The notes beneath the pieces were generated by a model. It did no database searches, was not told where the DNA came from, and was given only the letters and a program-made list of their open reading frames with translations. This document shows, one piece after another, positions 5,727 to 5,805 of a DNA stretch of 5,805 nucleotides (position 1 is the first letter of the stretch; the number at the start of each line of letters is the position of its first letter). Location of the stretch: positions 1-5,805 of the forward strand of contig JBLHKS010000327.1 in assembly GCA_047620505.1 (NCBI GenBank), given 5' to 3'. The position numbers and the translations under genes are program-made. Source of the DNA: JBLHKS01 sp047620505 (GTDB lineage Bacteria; Verrucomicrobiota; Verrucomicrobiia; Verrucomicrobiales; DEV007).

Positions 5727-5800
5727 AAACTTGCAGGTTTTGTTTGTCTCATTCTGACAAATGGTTGTAGGGTCAACCTACATCTTACTAAGAATGACCC
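5727..5800. promoter_or_regulatory. Dyad-rich intergenic segment at the right edge
   Basis: Four inverted repeats are packed here: near-palindrome AAACTTGCAGGTTT (5727-5740, one mismatched pair); TTTGTC/GACAAA (5743-5748 and 5756-5761); TGTAGG/CCTACA (5766-5771 and 5777-5782); and TCATTCT/AGAATGA (5749-5755 and 5791-5797), which encloses the third dyad. No open frame of note covers them. They could be operators or a promoter region for a gene beyond the window, or a recombination site. No clear -35/-10 pair could be fixed. Confidence 0.4.
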
Positions 5801-5805
5801 GAATG

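Noticed and set aside
5543..5776. - strand frame with a run of six Thr, and + strand frame with a run of Val at about 5621-5640
   Set aside because: Both come from a short GTC/GTG-type simple repeat. The Val run could suggest a membrane segment, but the neighbouring frame gives a RES-like Gly/Arg-rich turn, so a membrane protein is not supported.
1..5805. CRISPR array, tRNA or rRNA gene, transposase gene
   Set aside because: No regularly spaced long repeats, no tRNA-like cloverleaf and no transposase motif were seen on either strand. The decamer clusters have no spacers.

Overview
The window reads as an accessory defence island in a bacterium of moderate to fairly high GC. It holds the middle of a type I restriction-modification (RM) locus, a two-gene cassette of unclear function, and a run of gene wreckage. 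Shine-Dalgarno signals are weak or absent at most starts, and the conserved parts of hsdS are rich in C-ending codons. This loosely recalls Verrucomicrobiota or Planctomycetota, but that is a guess from style, not a demonstrated assignment.

Positions 1-4753 carry a tightly packed + strand block. In order: the last 24 codons of an upstream gene; a PD-(D/E)xK nuclease resembling the N-terminal domain of HsdR (82-1179); a 57-codon small gene (1182-1355) whose C-terminus nearly duplicates the tail at 1-75; an HsdS specificity subunit with two target-recognition domains (1352-2707); a DUF262/GmrSD-N-like protein (2715-3740); and a RelA/SpoT-fold nucleotidyltransferase-like protein (3740-4753). Gaps are at most 7 bases or the genes overlap, so one transcript is likely. 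A full-length hsdM is not in the window; it is expected upstream.

Positions 4771-5714 are a graveyard. A GTG-started 5' remnant of an hsdM gene lies 17 bases after the RelA/SpoT-like gene and is frameshifted and cut short. Next comes a RES-domain toxin-like gene broken by a nonsense codon and frameshifts, whose middle is replaced by the C-terminal winged-helix end of an unrelated gene plus a patch of 10-base tandem repeats. A RES-like C-terminus follows. The last 90 bases hold several small dyads and no gene.

The most interesting part is the overlapping DUF262 + RelA/SpoT-like pair inside the RM locus. DUF262 proteins act in modification-dependent restriction and related defence, and RelA/SpoT-like enzymes include toxins that abort phage infection. 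I do not recall a named system with exactly this pairing. The second point is the duplicated small-gene tail that brackets the nuclease and suggests how it entered the operon.
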